Shown here piece by piece: positions 29,612-44,600 of a stretch of DNA of 60,197 bases (position 1 is its first letter; every line of letters starts with the position of its first letter). A model generated the notes under the pieces. That model had not been told where the DNA came from, searched no databases, and worked only from the letters and a program-made list of their open reading frames with translations. Source of the DNA: Asterionellopsis glacialis (lineage: Eukaryota; Bacillariophyta; Plagiogrammaphyceae; Rhaphoneidales; Asterionellopsidaceae); assembly GCA_014885115.2 (NCBI GenBank), contig WKLE02006678.1:1-60197 (forward strand), given 5' to 3'. A program made the position numbers and the translations under genes.

Positions 29612-32600
29612 ATGCCTCCCAAGCGTAGGCGAGGTGGTGAGAGTAAAGAGTAAGTAGATGAAATACTACCTTCTTCTTTTTCTGCTTCCATGCTACACTT
29701 TTTTTCCCTCCGTGGAATCTGCTGTTTTGAAGCTGTTGAAACGTGTCTATGATTGGCAAAGAACGGTATAGAGTTCCAGCCTCTGGGAGCGATGCAATTT
29801 GATATGCAAAGTATCTATTAAATGGCACGAATTTCGAACCTCACTGTTTGTCCTTCCGCATGTTTTTATCGTTTATGATAACAACCCAAACAAAAACAGT
29901 GATACTACCATCAGTAGCGGTAAAGGAAAAGCCTCATCTGCGTCATCGCCAAAACCCTCCATGAAAATTTTGCTGGAACAAATACAATTACTTTCTACTG
30001 ACAAACTTCGATGTTCTGAAGCACTGCAAGCTCTTATAGACGGGAAATGTACTTTGGAGGAACAACCAACGAAAAAGGAACACCCCGATTCATACTGGTT
30101 CATACTGGCTACGCATGGAATTCACCGTTTAACAAATTACTTGTCCACGACTACAACTACTTCTTTGCAACACAAAAATGAAACAGCCGTTGTTTTAGCA
30201 CTTCTCTGTCATGACCTGACGGTAGCTCTTTTTGCAGATCAAACAAAGTTAGAACGATGTGGACATGCTGCGACTACAGCATCAGCTACTGGAACACGGA
30301 CGGTCCGTGGTATTGTTGGTAGAGCTATAGTAGGTATTACAATCGGTTGTACGACAGCACTTCATCATTTGATCACAACAGCTTCCCACGATGATAAGAA
30401 AGCTTCATCTTTTGCCTTTGCCACGGCCCATACCAAACATAGAAATGATAGTGACGGTACATCACTTTTACAACGATCCATCTGGTCGGTTTTGCATGCC
30501 TTGGAAATGGTTGTACATATGTCGTCATCGTCTTCGTCGTCATCTCTATCCTCAAAAAATAATGTGCATGATATTCTTGCAAACAGTGCTAGCATAGGAT
30601 CATCAGATATTCGCTGGCATATGGCACAAATGCGTTTGTACCAAGATGCACCCTTTCGACGTGAGAAGGGTGATACACACGAATTGGATGTTATGGCAGC
30701 CTGTCGTTCCGTGACCAAAGTCGTACATTTTGATCATCCTGCTGAAATCACCTGCCTAAATACTCTCATGATTCATGGAGTTTCTAACGCAACAGCTGGG
30801 GTCAGTCCAAATACAGCAACAAAGAAGTCACCTAGTAAAACACCATCAAAGCGTTTGCCAAGAAGCCGTGGTGCTGCTGCTGTGTCGAAAGAAGATTCTG
30901 TGGAAGTATCATCACCAATATCCCCATCGTCGTCGGCATCTCCTGTATTTGAAGCATTTCAACAGTTGAAGGAATACTTTCCGTCGTCTACTTCTATAAT
31001 GGTGGAAGGAAGGGTATCAATTCGACGATGGGCATCAATGACATTTGTTTGGTTGTGCCAAGGACAACAGAAAGGTCTTGAAATGGCGAAGACTTTGTTG
31101 GACTATCATGAATATTGGGAAGAAATCTTGGATTGCTCACCAAAGAAAAGAGAAAAAGGTGTGTCCAAATCGCCCAACAAAAAGATAAGTCCACGTGGTT
31201 CGAAAGCAAAGCAATTGCGCAAGACAGCTGCAGCATCCACCAGTGCAAATAGTGACATCGCAGTAGGTGTCCCAGGCAATGTAGCACTTATTACCATGGC
31301 TGCACGACTGATTGACATCTCAAGTGATAGTGGGAATGCTTGTGGTGTCCGAGCTCCTACGGGTGGTATGGATACATACGCTGAATCTGTGCTGTCGTCC
31401 GAAACTTCGTCCTCGTCACCCGTGAGCAAACGAACAGCTCGGTCACCTGGTGGCAACAGCAATAGTTCCACTCCAAGCTCTAACAACAACACGCGACCTG
31501 ATATTCGACACTTGGCCACTGTTGTTCTCTACAGATTGTTGCACACTCATGCTGCTTGTATAGAACATAATACAAACAATATTCTCACAAACAATGCTGG
31601 TGGTAGCCCTGTTGAGTACCTACTCTTGAACGAAGATCCTCGTCCAAATACACAACCAATTCGTAATGAAGATGCTTCTAACGTAGGGCGCTCTTTGGTT
31701 AGGGTTACATCGTCAGTTTCATCGCAAGATGTTGGCGAAGATGATGCTGGCGAAGTTTTCGTAGCACAGTATTATCCTTTTGTTCATAAGAGTGTGGATT
31801 CACTTTGTAGAGCAGCAGCAGCAAGTGTTGGAAATGCTGGACGTGTAGACTCCTCTGAATCTTTACGCAAACTTTTGGGACTTGCAGCTGCCTTTGCACT
31901 CGGCTCGGTATCTACTGTCCCAGAAGAGCAGCGGTTAGAGCAAACTTCAAGACTAAGAGGAGCAAAGGCCTCCTCTACCCCTGCATCCACCATTTGTATG
32001 GTGAAGGTTGACGCAAAATTGTGTGCTTTTGCAGTCAACCAGCTTGCAGAGAGCTTGAGAAATATTTTGAATGAAGATGAAAGTATCGGTGGTACTTTAT
32101 CTGGATTCAGTCGAACCAATAACAAAGATGACGACGGAGATGATGAATATCCGCAGCTTGTAGAAAAATTTAGCCTTGACAAGCCTCTCCCCATCCCTGA
32201 GCTACCAATTGATATTGCTGAAACTACAAGCGTCCCGAAATCCACACGGAGAAAGCGCACAAAGTCGGACATCAAAAATACCTCATTGGATTCATTCTGT
32301 ACATTTGGAGGAGTGTTTGACGTCCCAGCAAAATCATCCCCGGAAGAGAATGCAGAAGAAAGTAAAGCAAGTCAAATTTCAGATGAGATGTTGCTTTCAC
32401 TATTCCTTCGCGCAATGCCTATAAGCCCGACTTCATTGACAGATAAGAATCCTGGCGAACTATTGCTGTCCAAATTATTTTCCGTTGTACGCTGTTGTTA
32501 TGTCATGCAACAGGAGGAAAGTGTAAGCTCTCCAACACCGAAGAGTTCTTCACCTCTCGCCAGACCGGGATCTAGGAAACGAGGAGCTACTGTCAGTGGC

Positions 32601-35600
32601 GGGAAAAAGAAACGCCAAAAGACAAAAAAAGGAGAAGAGCGCAAGCAAGAAGAATCCGCATTATCATCATCGTCTTCATCGTCGAGTAAACGGCCAATGA
32701 ATTCTGTACGAGCTGGACTCGCCACTGATGTTATGAATGCTCTCCGTATGTGTTTGATCCATCCACCTGTACATGCTGCATCAAGTTCATCTATACATCG
32801 ACTTCGTCTGTCACTTCGTAAAGCGCTTTGTACAACTCACATTTGCGATTTTGTAAAGCTTGGTAACATGCTGAATAACATTTTTATTAAGACGCGCCAA
32901 TCGAAGGAAGCCGCTCCTGTAACTGTGGCATCTTCATTCTTTGCCAATGCAAGTAACAGTGACTTTACTCATTTTGAAAAATGCCTATGGTAAGTTGTCG
33001 CTTTTAATTTACATGGATACCGATTGAATGATTCCTCGTGCTCACCACCATGATGCTTTTTTCACTACTTTTCACGACTATTGCAGGACTGCCCACATCA
33101 ATTTATGCCTAACACTAGGACGAGGCCAGACGTCATATGATCCACGAAAGCAAACTTCAGTATCAGAACCCATTATGGGTGATGCTGAAAGGCGTTTGGC
33201 TGTGTTTCGTTCCATAGTTGAGGCTGAGAAAAGAGGTGATAGAGCAGAGATGAGTTGGCCTTTATCGCTTCCAAATGTACATCATGCTTTGGTAGCTTCG
33301 AATCTAACTGGTGAACCATTCCCATCAAATGATGAGGAAGCTGCACCTGAACGATTTGTTTGTCACTCTTACATTGCCAGTATTGAGTTTGCATTGCAAA
33401 ATCTTGCAATCATTGGGAAAGGCAAACGTGACCCATCGTCCTATCAGGAGACGAATAAAGCCTCGTTTGATTCCGATGACGAAAACAGTTCAGATGACAT
33501 TCCCCTATCGCTTCGAGACTCCAGGTTATTTGTGCTTGCAATGAGCCGTCTACCACTATCTGAACAACTGATTTGTCTACCGAAGCTCATTGGTATTGCT
33601 GCAGATGGCTTTTCAGCCGTAAAGTCAAATGAAGACGTCTACAGCTTAGTCGTATCGAACAGCGATGTGTCTTTTTTCCTTGCCCGGCTTATCACAGTTT
33701 GTACCACTATCATGAACATTATTTCGGTCGGCCCTAGCCTTCGCGAGGCCCTTTTCCTGCAAGTCGGGCCTACGCAATATCAATTGCCATCAAGAAAAAA
33801 CATTGACATGGAATCCGTGGAAGGGGATAATAGTTGGTACCGCCGAGAGAGATGCTTTATGGGCCTTTTTTCTGATTGGGAATCACCAACAATCCCTGAC
33901 GTAAGCATGGCCCCTGACAGTCTAAACGGCTTTCCTGAAGCTGTCACAGCTCAGATTACTTTTCTTCTCGAGACTGCCTTAGGTGTTGGATTTTCCTCGG
34001 CAAAAAATGACAAATGCCACCTTTTGTATGCATCATGGAATGCGCTTGGAAAGCGAAGTTCGTGGGAAAAACCAGACTTAAGAACCATCACTACCTCTGC
34101 TGAGCTCTCCTTTGGGAAAGAAACTTTGCCTCGTTTACTTGCTGAGCTCCGGGATGACATCTGCCAGGTTTACAGGGCAATATATGGAAGTTCACGAGCA
34201 GTGACCGACTCATTGCTCTCGAGAATGTTACAATCCCAGGAAATGAAGCAGAGAGCTAACAGACCGAAGGTGGAGCATTCGCTGAGAGCTATGTTGTCCA
34301 AGGCCGAATCTATTGTGGACGCCCTTCTAGAGGAAAGTGCATCTGACCCATCACCATCGGATATCCCATTGGAAGTGTTTGCCCTCATGGAAATGCTCAC
34401 GACCTACATTGCTTTCATTGTTTCAGAGCACACTAAATGCGATGAAGATTTCTTTTCGCCGAAACCGCGACAGTCGAAGTCGAAGAAGCGAGGAGGTATT
34501 TCAACAGATTCATTGGAGGATGATGGTGATCTGCTTGCCAGAGCTAGAGCCGAGCTAAATTCAGATGACTCTGATGACTCCGATGGCGAGTACAATGAAT
34601 TCTTAGACAGTGTAGATGACGATGCAAGAATAGACGCAATATCAAGGTTGCATGAGGCATGTGGTGTTTATGGTGCTGCACCGTGTCACCCTGATTGGTT
34701 GGACAATGGCGCCCGCCTCCGTGACGGGATTTCACCGGAAGATGCGGCCAAGGTTGCAGAAACTGCGTTGAATTGCGTCACGAAGTTGGGCGAACTAGCT
34801 TTCAAGAGGCATATGCAGTCTCTACACCGTACGCTGGCTTTGTATGGAAAAACAGACGAGGTAGATGACCAGCGGGTCACTTTAGCATTGCAACTCTTCG
34901 TTGCTGTGCGAGAGGATGAAGGAAATGATGTATCTAGTGTATTGCACGACGAGTCGGACGCTGTACTTGACGATTGGATGCAAAAGATTTCTTCTCTCTG
35001 CCAAATTACTGGAGAAGGACTAGATCTCTTATCTGAAAATGACTGTAATAATTTGGTATCGGCGAGAGAAGCGTGGTGCCCCAATTCAGCTCAAAAGATT
35101 CTAGGGAAACTGCAAGATAGAAGTATTACGATTGAGGGTTGGGGAGCAACACGAGCTGAGCTCCGAGCAGCTGGAGAATGGGAATTGCTAGTCTCGGAAA
35201 CACTGCTTGGTTCTTGTCTAGAATTTGATAATTCAAAAGTTTCCATGGGCGATAGCAAAAAGCAAACAAGATCTACCCGCCAGGAAGAAGGGCATGGTGT
35301 GTTTGTTCACGCTCAAAGGTGGCGTCTGGTTTACGAAAGTGCCATTAGTAATCTAATGCCATGCAGTGCCTTACTTCGATTTGCGCTAAGTGAAGGCTCG
35401 GGTCGTAATGTGCATCCATTCAACAAAAGAGAACCTATAGTGCATAAGCGGTTATCATTCAATGAACCTTTGCCTGTAGATGGGCACAGAATGTCAGAAG
35501 AAACAAAATCACGAGTATCCAGCTGCCTTTCTTTCTTATCGTTGGCTGGTTCAGCATATTTGCCAAATAGCATAGTAAATCGGTCTTGCCATGCTGTTGC

Positions 35601-38600
35601 TACTAATCTTCTTGTTGACTCGAGGTCTTTTGTTGACCTTGAAGGTATGCAGATTATCGTGACAGCTTTTTCGGGCCTGATGACCCTTATGGAGCTAAAT
35701 TCCAGTCGACTTCTAGACGCTGAAGAGGTTGTAGCTTGTCAAAGCGCGACTGATAAGCTTCTTGTTTCTATTGAGAATGAGGCAAACGCAGCTGACGATG
35801 GGGCTTTGCTCAAGAAGAGACTTGAGCACGGCCCCTTTTCTTGTGGGCCGACAAGTTTGAAGTTTGCAAAATTACTCGCCTTGCTTGGTTTTGAAGCGGC
35901 ATTAGCGATTGATTCAATCGTGCCCATGGATTTTAAATCAGCTGTGGCAGGATTTCAATTAAAGGTTCTGCGACCAGAATGGAAATGTGAGTCCTCAGAA
36001 TATAAGGCAGTATCATCACTAATGTCGCTGCTCTTCTTTGCTGATATGGAGGTCTCTGAAGAGTCAAGGTGCCGTCTTGCTCGCATGATTGCTGGAGCAA
36101 CTGAGCTCGAGTTTGGTCTTATCAGTCTGTCAGGCTCGTTGTCCAAGTATTCAATATTTTTACCTTCAATCACCTACTGCTGTAATTCCTTTGACCAGGA
36201 TAAGCTGAAAATGATCATCCGTGATGACATTATCGTGTCCTCGACTTCGTCAATAATGAAATTGGAAGCTAGCAAGAACCTCTGTGCAATCTTTTCACTC
36301 TTGCTAACCCCGTCAGATGGTAGTGGCCGCATTTCTGTTTTACGTGAATTTGAAAAAGGAGCCCAATTTTTTCGGGCTCTTTTTGAATGCGATGAAATAT
36401 ATGCTTCTAAACACGTAGTTGACCTACTATTTCTTTTGGGCAGTCGGTTGGATACCTTGAAAGATATTGGTTCCAATCTCATGAAGACTTGTATTGATAA
36501 GAGTTTGGAGGATTCCGAACAAAGTCTCGCAGCACTCGAGCGTTTCTTCCTTTTTGTCCGAGAAATGGATGATACTCTACAAAAAGTGTCAGACTCTCCT
36601 GCTTCCTCTGATTCGTGGTGTGCAATCTTGCCCAAGACTAGTGGAAATAAAGATCCACCTATGATTGATGAGGGATCTAAAGATGCTGCCTGTACTTACG
36701 TTCTCAGAAACGGGCAATTCCATGAGCAACATTGGTACAACTGCTATTCCTGTGGGCTCCTGTGGGATAAAGGTTGCTGCTCTCTTTGTGCGCGAGTTTG
36801 CCATAAAGGACACGAAGTAGCTTATTCCCGGTTTAGCTCATTCTTCTGCGACTGCGGAGCCGAGTCTGCCAATGCTGAGGAGCAAAATCGCTCACCGTGT
36901 AAATGCCTCACTCCCGTTTCAAGTCGAGATCTTGCCACAACTTATAGTGACGGCAATCCAGAACATTTCTACCGAAACCTTCAGACTGGCAAGCCGTCCG
37001 GGGAAATTGCAGATGAAGCGACGTCGCTATCTTCAATTGATCATAAAATAACACAGATCGGTGCCCTTGCTTTTCCAACCGCTGCGACGACGTCGATTGA
37101 TAGCATCAAGATAGAGGCAAAGAGAGCATCTTGGATTGCGTCATTATTCAAGCTTATCCATCGACATTTCGAAGCCTGGGGTGGCACAGATTTCATGGCA
37201 TTAGTTTTGCGCCAAAAATACACTGACCCAAAGTCAAATGGAATCGAAGCATATTCTCTTATGAGAAATGCATTGCGTTCCTCACTGGGTACTCGGAAAG
37301 GAAAACCCCTCCGACTTGAGCTACTTTTAGAAAAAGCCATGGTGCCCGCTAGGGCAGCAAGAGCAAACTCCTTCAAATTGCAGCTGTCCCCTGATGCCAC
37401 CACAGATCGCCTCAAACGTGCAATGCTGGCGAAAAATGAGATACAGAGAGTAGCACTGGTGTCTGACAGTCGAGGGCGCCTGATTGTGGCTGAGCCAGGT
37501 TCGTTGCTGTTTTGCAGCGGCATCCCTGCTGTGAATACAAGATACGTACCAAATGCTTCCGAGAAACCTCTCTCGCGTGCACAAATGTGTCTCTTGGGCT
37601 CATCTACGCTTAAATTCAATATTGTTGGTATGCAATTATGTCAAAGCAACGAACGGCACCTTGTAGTGTGGGGATCCTCTGAAGCGTGTGTCGCTGTGCT
37701 ATCAACACAATGCGATAGAGTGGAAAAGACAATTGAGCTTGTATTTGACTTAGAACCTCATGAGTGTGAAACAGACTATCTTCTGAAGTGTCAATGGCTT
37801 CCTGGATCTGAAACGATCGTCGCAGTCGCATGTGGGCCATTTGTCAAGCTTTTCGATGTCAAACGTACGGAAAAAGAAGGCCGATCGCATGAATCGATAT
37901 GTTACAGTCTTGCCTACGAGGCGATGTTGCGTGATATTGCCTTTGTTTCAAGTAGCAATGCCGATTGCATGCCTGTTGACAGAAATCGCCAACTTCATAG
38001 AAGGGGTACCAAGCACAATCTTGTGCGAATGTACCTTCTTCTTGACTCAGGATGTGTAAATATGATCGATCTGGAACTTAACAATAAGGGCGAACTTAAG
38101 GAAAAAGGAGAAAAATACCTCGAACCTGGAGAAGGCGTGTCGCTTCCCACTTCCGGGGTGCGAGTTTTTGGAACGTCGCCAGGTACCTCAGATTCAACAT
38201 CAAGAAGCTTCGGTGAAGCGTCTAGCTTAACTTACTTGTCTCAAAGTCGCATTCTATTATACAAGTGTGTATCTTCGTGTGTTTTAGCACTACTGCTAGA
38301 TAGCGAAGGTAAAGTTTGCGGAAGTTTTGAAATGCTGCCTCACTCTGTATCCTCAGAATTACTGGGAACAGGATCTGATGGCTACGACATTAAGGGGCCA
38401 TATACACATTGGACTGAGCTAGGCGTGTCTGGAGATTCATCTTCGCCGTTTTTCCGAGCTGCTTGCGTCGGAAAGTCGTCAAAGACTAACCAACCAAAAT
38501 TACTTTGTGTTGAATACAATGAAAGTTCAGTCCGAGTCAAAGAGTTGATCTGGGCATCAGGGGCGTCAATGGGACTTGGACTTAGTTTAAGTTCCTCCTT

Positions 38601-41600
38601 TGATGGTATGGCTGCATTTTCGGTACCTGTTGTTGTCAATAGAGGAAGTGGTGAGGAAAGCCAACTTTACCAAGAACGTGCATACTTGGTAGCAGTGACA
38701 TCCAAAGGCTGTATGTTGGTTTATGGGGAAGCACTATCCTCTACAAATAAATCTCAGGGCAAAGAGGCTCGCTCTGCATCTCTCCGCAGACCAGTATTTA
38801 GTGATTCGGCCATATCTAGAGCTAGCGAGGATGACGGAAAAGACGACAGGTCTAGAGAGAAGCCTTCTTTTCCTCTCACAATTTTTGAGACTTTGGTAAA
38901 TGCAAGTGATTTTGAAAATCTCACTTTTGGCGGAGATGGAGTCGGATCGTAAGTCTTGTGATTCACAATGTCCTTTCATTTTTTGCTTTTTCTCATTGAA
39001 ATTAATTGCATTCTCTTGTCGCTAAAGGGATTCTAGTCGGAGAAACAAGCCATCCGGTAGTTCTGTGTTTGTCATGAGTCCTTCCACTGGTGGGTGCACC
39101 ATAACGGTGCATTTAGGCAGAAGTGAAAAGGGGCAAGATGAAAGCTCTGGTAATAAACGCAAGCAAGAATCTTCGAAAGAAACAGAAAACTCTCGCGATA
39201 AGTTGGTAATTGTTGCTATGCGAGTTCTAGTAGGATCAACTTCAACAGATTTTATACCAAAACAGATATTCATAGAAGGTCGTCCAGTAGATCTCAAACC
39301 CGGAGCAAAGCGTTGGTATGATCTTCCTCTCACGAGAGAGGAAGTCGTCCTTGGTGTTCGAAATGGCTTTGTCTCAATAGCGATTGGTCCCTCTTTCGAT
39401 GAGGGCAATAACCCGCTTATTGACGCTGTAGAGGTATACACACTGAAGAGAGAAGATTTAGGCTGGCTGCCAGAAGCGTTATCGAGCAGACTTTGCTCAG
39501 CTTCGAAAAAATGTATGTCCTTGGGATATGAATCCGGTTTTGAACATAATTTTTTGAGTCGGCAGAATCAGCTGGTATCGAGTATGCAAGCAACTACTCA
39601 CATTTGCCAAACTCTTGGAGTTGGCGAACATGTTGCTGATGCCAGAGCTACGCTACAACAACTCATTCAGGCAACTGCTATAGACACAGCGAAAAAGGGC
39701 AGTATTCGAGAATGCACAATTGGGCTTTTGAAACAGGTAATCGACCCGAGTGCCATTCAAGTCTTTTTAGATGAGGGGACTTTGTTTGGTGTAGCGCGGG
39801 CTCTTGTCAACGCAGATCGTATATTTGAGGAGGATCCTGGAGATTCCGATCTTATGGCTATCGATAAGCCTCAGTCCAAAGAGAACTTGTCCCCCGGATC
39901 AGCAGCCACGTGGGCGCAGATTCGGAAAATCATTGAGGAAGGCCTTGCCTCCGCGACACGTATTGCTCGTGCTCACCCAGAAAATTACGCTCGGTCTAAT
40001 GAGAAAATAGTTGCGGAAGGAGTTTCATCGGCTTCAATTTCGGTGGTAGTGAACACATTGTTGCAGAAGGCACTGGAGTGCTCATTAGATTGTACCAGTC
40101 TTGTATGTGGTGTAGTAGATTTGGCACTTCTTGAGCTTGCGATTACTAGTAGCTCAGATGATATCGATAAGCAGCATTTTGCTGGATTTGATGCAATCTC
40201 ACAACTACTTCGTTCGTCGAATTCAGGAGTTGTCGAAGATTGTTGTTCAGCAATATCATCTTTCGTAAAGTCTGCTGCGAGCCCGCAGGATAGCGAGGAT
40301 CAGTGCCAGCCTCCATCAACAGCAACCGATAAGAACGACCAGACCGCCCCAATCGCATATCAATGTGACTCGTGTTCTCTTTTCCCGATAACTGACTCGA
40401 GGTATACGCGTAAGTTGGGTTCTTCCCTCATGTCTTTTTTTCAAGCAAACAATTATTAAATTTAGTTCTTTTTTCCTTTTTTAGTTCTCGAGGGTGATCA
40501 TGACATCGACTTATGCAAGCAATGTTATCGCGTCGGACGAGGATATGCGGAGTTGCAAGATTATGATCCAAATGTAGACGTAATGATTAGAGGGAAGACT
40601 CTTCGTTTAGATGGGAATACACAGCTGAGTTGCCAACAAATTAAACAAATGCAACCTGTTCCAATTGCAAATGCAATTGTTGAACAAGTTGAGCAAGCAC
40701 GGAGAGCCGTGCAAACATCGGATAGTCAAGCTCCATCTAATCTACCACAGGCTATGGCCGAGGATAGCGAAGCTGAAACGCTACAGAAAGCCCTCTGGAT
40801 GAGCTTAGGCGAAAACGCCGATGAAATTGAAAATAGACAGCAAGACGTCCCCGATGAGCGAGCGAAGCACGAGGACTTCATCAGTTCGCTCTTCTGCGAT
40901 ATTCTCAGTGCCGTCCTGACTTCAGATGGAACGAATTCTAATATGACCCATCCCGTCCCACTCTTCAAAGTTCTTTTAGGCGTAGTCTTTAATTCAGAGC
41001 GCGAAGAGCAGCAGATATCTCGGGCGAAGCAACTCGCAGAACATTTAACGCGCCAGATTTCTCATTATGCGCAGTCTTACGAAGGGAGTAAGAAGGAGAC
41101 TTCGTCGCGTGAAAGTGGCGTTTACATGCACTTGTGTCTAAAATCTCTTACCAACCTACTACTTCGCAATGAAGATATTATGGGAGAGACTCATTCTGAC
41201 AGATCTACAAATGATGTTGCTCGCGGTCCCAACCCTCCCCTTGATAGTGAGGGAAATCAAACAGCGAAAACCAAAGAGAAAACAGACCCAAGATTTGTTT
41301 GTGACGTTCACGGCGTTCCAGCGGTTCGCCGTCGATGCTCTAACGGCGTGCATAAGAATCGAAGATTCTATGTTTGTGGTCTGAAGCGTAATCTACGGTG
41401 TCGTTACTTCAAATGGGCCGACGCTGATGCAAAGACAGTGGAACAAGCGCCGAGAGTGGAAAAATCCCTACCTAAAACAAATTATTGCAAAGAGCTTGAG
41501 CCATATCTTTGGCAACTGTTTATGGAATGTGGTGAGGATAGGATTTCCCCCCTACAATCCCAATTATGCAACATGCTTGAAAAAAATTACCTCGCTTTTG

Positions 41601-44600
41601 AAACGTCCAGTGAGTCTAAGGAATGTCTTCCTTCAGAGGTGAAATCAAGCAATGGTAAGGGTGAGCTTGAGCCATTGGGGCGTGATCAAGGTCTCATTTT
41701 GCAAAGCATGTATGCTTTTGATTCTTCTTTGACCGATCTAAATGATGGTGTTCTCTGTAGCAAGGAGAAACTGGGTAATACGGACGGACAAACATTTCTG
41801 AAAGATAAGCCCAGGAGAAGCGCATCTGCAACAATTGAAGATTGCATCAGCACCACGACGGAGAAATCGTTGATCGAGGCATCTTTAGAACTGCTCTCCT
41901 TCATAGGGTCCAGTTCGCTTCAAAGTGAGAATGAGAGCGAGTCGCTTTCAAGCTGGTATCCTGTGCTTTGTGAAATCATCAGCTCCAGCACGGTAGTGAA
42001 GTTCAGAGTATTAGCAAAGTCAGTGTTGAAACGTCTTTGTGGAGGAAGAAAAGCGTATCATAGTGTTCGTGATCATTATGTATTTGGGTTCCAATTTAGG
42101 AATCTACTTATAAATTCTCGTGGGCCGTTAGCTGCGGCTCTCATTGTCAAAGAACAGGCCAGGCAGTGTGGTAATGATTGGAGAAGAGGACAAGAATTCT
42201 GCTGGGAGAATCTAAGAGCGGGAGATTTATTGGGCACCCAAGAGTTGATAGCAGAAGATGCATTGACAGTCGAATGCAGGGTGAAAATATCTGCCGTTCT
42301 GGATGAACTCATGTCAGTGACAAGAAACCGTGGCGGAAATTGGAGACAATTCTGTGGCCTTTCCAATCTTCCACGCTCTCATCGTAAACCCACGTCGAAA
42401 AATACAGGAACAGAAGAGAACAGTAGAAGTTCGGACGAGCTGCTTGCTTCCTTTGATGTACCACCCATCATATCGTTGATGTGGATCGCGTGCTCTCTTT
42501 CAGGGGCTGATCAAGTAAAGGCATTCGAGCTTATGGATGTTGCTCTAAATGCAAGTGAAATTGCAACACCATCCAACGGTGACGAAGACCAAGACCTGGC
42601 AGACGATAGTGGGGTGGTAAGTTCAGATGAAGGAACAGATATTGAATCTCCAAATAGTAAGGCGCACTTCTTTTCTGTGGGGAAAGTGCTGCCAGTGGAT
42701 TCGCCAGAAGATGCACTACTCGGTGGAAAGCGATCTCTTAATGCGTATCAAGTGAATGCTTTCATAATACAATTTGTACTTCGAGGCCAAACATCTGATT
42801 TGAGAAAGGTGACTAGCGGTGTCGCACGGAGCCTTTGCCAGAAACTTGCTGGTAAGGACTTAAACAATATTTTCATGCGACTTCTCGGTGCCCCGTTCAA
42901 AGAAATTGGCATGCTTGGCCGGGATTGCGTTGAGTTTTTGGATCTTTTACACGCTATTGTGAGAAATTGTGACTTGTCAGAGTCGTTTCAGCTGGCTAAT
43001 GCAGCTCAAATAGTCGTCGGATGTTTCACCAGTCAAATGAGAGTTGCGCAACAGTCAGGCGACGGCGTACTACTAGACACTGTTGAAGAAGGAGAAATAT
43101 CTCAAAAGTTTTTAGACTTCTCTTTCTGTGCACATTGCCATAGAAAGATCTCAGCTGGGCCAAGCTCGAACGCGCCACAAGAACGATCTTCTCAAGGTTC
43201 TAGTGAAAATAATCGAACTAATAGATTTCGGGCGGTCGAACGAAGTCAAAGAGCTGCACCAGAAAGGGAGACTCCTAGTCAGAGGCCGTGGTTGCCAGAT
43301 CAAGTCAGACCATTCGTACGAGGTCCTCTAGATGAAATTGCAGAATCCTCTGTTAGTTCAGAATTTGCTACTTACGTGAAACTCAAATTCCGCCTAGCTG
43401 TTTCGGAGGTTCATCTCATTGTCAATGATCCCCGGGGTCGATTTGTGAAAACTGTAGCTGTTTACTTTACACCTAGACAAGTCAATGATGGCAGTACGCT
43501 GAAGAGTGAGCAGTATGCCTCAATGTGGCAGAGATGTGGGACGCTGACTTTGCCTCGCGGCGGCGCACAGATCACCTGTAATCTTTCAACTCCTGTTATT
43601 GCTGCGAACTTAAAATTCGAGTATCTTGACTTTTATGAAAGGCCGGGAGGATCAAGATCTGCTGATGGTGGTCTCATTTTGCACTGTCCGAGATGCACTA
43701 GAGTCGTTAACCATGCCCATGGTGTGTGTGGCCATTGCGGAGAGGTTGCGTTTCAGTGTAGGAAATGTCGCCACATAAACTATGATCGATTAGGTGAGTC
43801 AGGCGAAAAGCAATCATGCATGTAGCACCACAGATGATTCCTGGACACCAACTGATATTTCTTTCTTATCTCCTTTGTGATTGTTCGGTAGATGCATTTT
43901 TGTGTGTTGAATGTGGATACTGCTCGTCTGGTAGTTTTTCTTATGAGCTTACTGCAGGAATTGCCTCCAATGCAGTTGCAATAGTTGATGAAGATGGTTA
44001 TAGTAGAGCCGTCAAAGTTCTTCGTGTTGCTACTAAACTTCACGAAGATCTGAAAGTTGCTGTGACAGAAACAGGTCGGGCACTTGTAAGCAGAAAACGC
44101 GCTCGGTCGGGAGATGATTTTTCTGCTGTTGATGAGCTATCGTTACACGGTCCCCACTTGAAGCGTGCCTTCCTCGGCAAATTACCTCGGCCTGGAGGAG
44201 GTAGGGGAGATGGCGCTGCTGGTGGCAATTCCGCAATTCATAGCTTCCGAGGCTCTGCAATTGCCTCGATTGCAAGACGAGGTGAACCAAGTGGTCGAAC
44301 ACCTACCAGCAAGGCTAGGTCTCTACTGCGATTGGCAAGACAAATGCGTCGTGATCCCGGAGGCGCTAACCGAGCTCAAGGTAGAGATTTTCTTGTTAGG
44401 CAGGCTTTTCTTGGTTCGGGTCGCCGTGATTGGTCTAGCGATAATATTGACGACGCTAACGGCGAAATGTTGGGTATTTTGGACTCATCTGGTGGCATGG
44501 AAATGTTGACAGTTGATTCATCTGACCCTTTAAGCCGCCTTGTAGCAAGTATTCAGGCGCGCGTCCGGGACAGTTCAGGGCGTGATGGAGAAGGTAGTGA

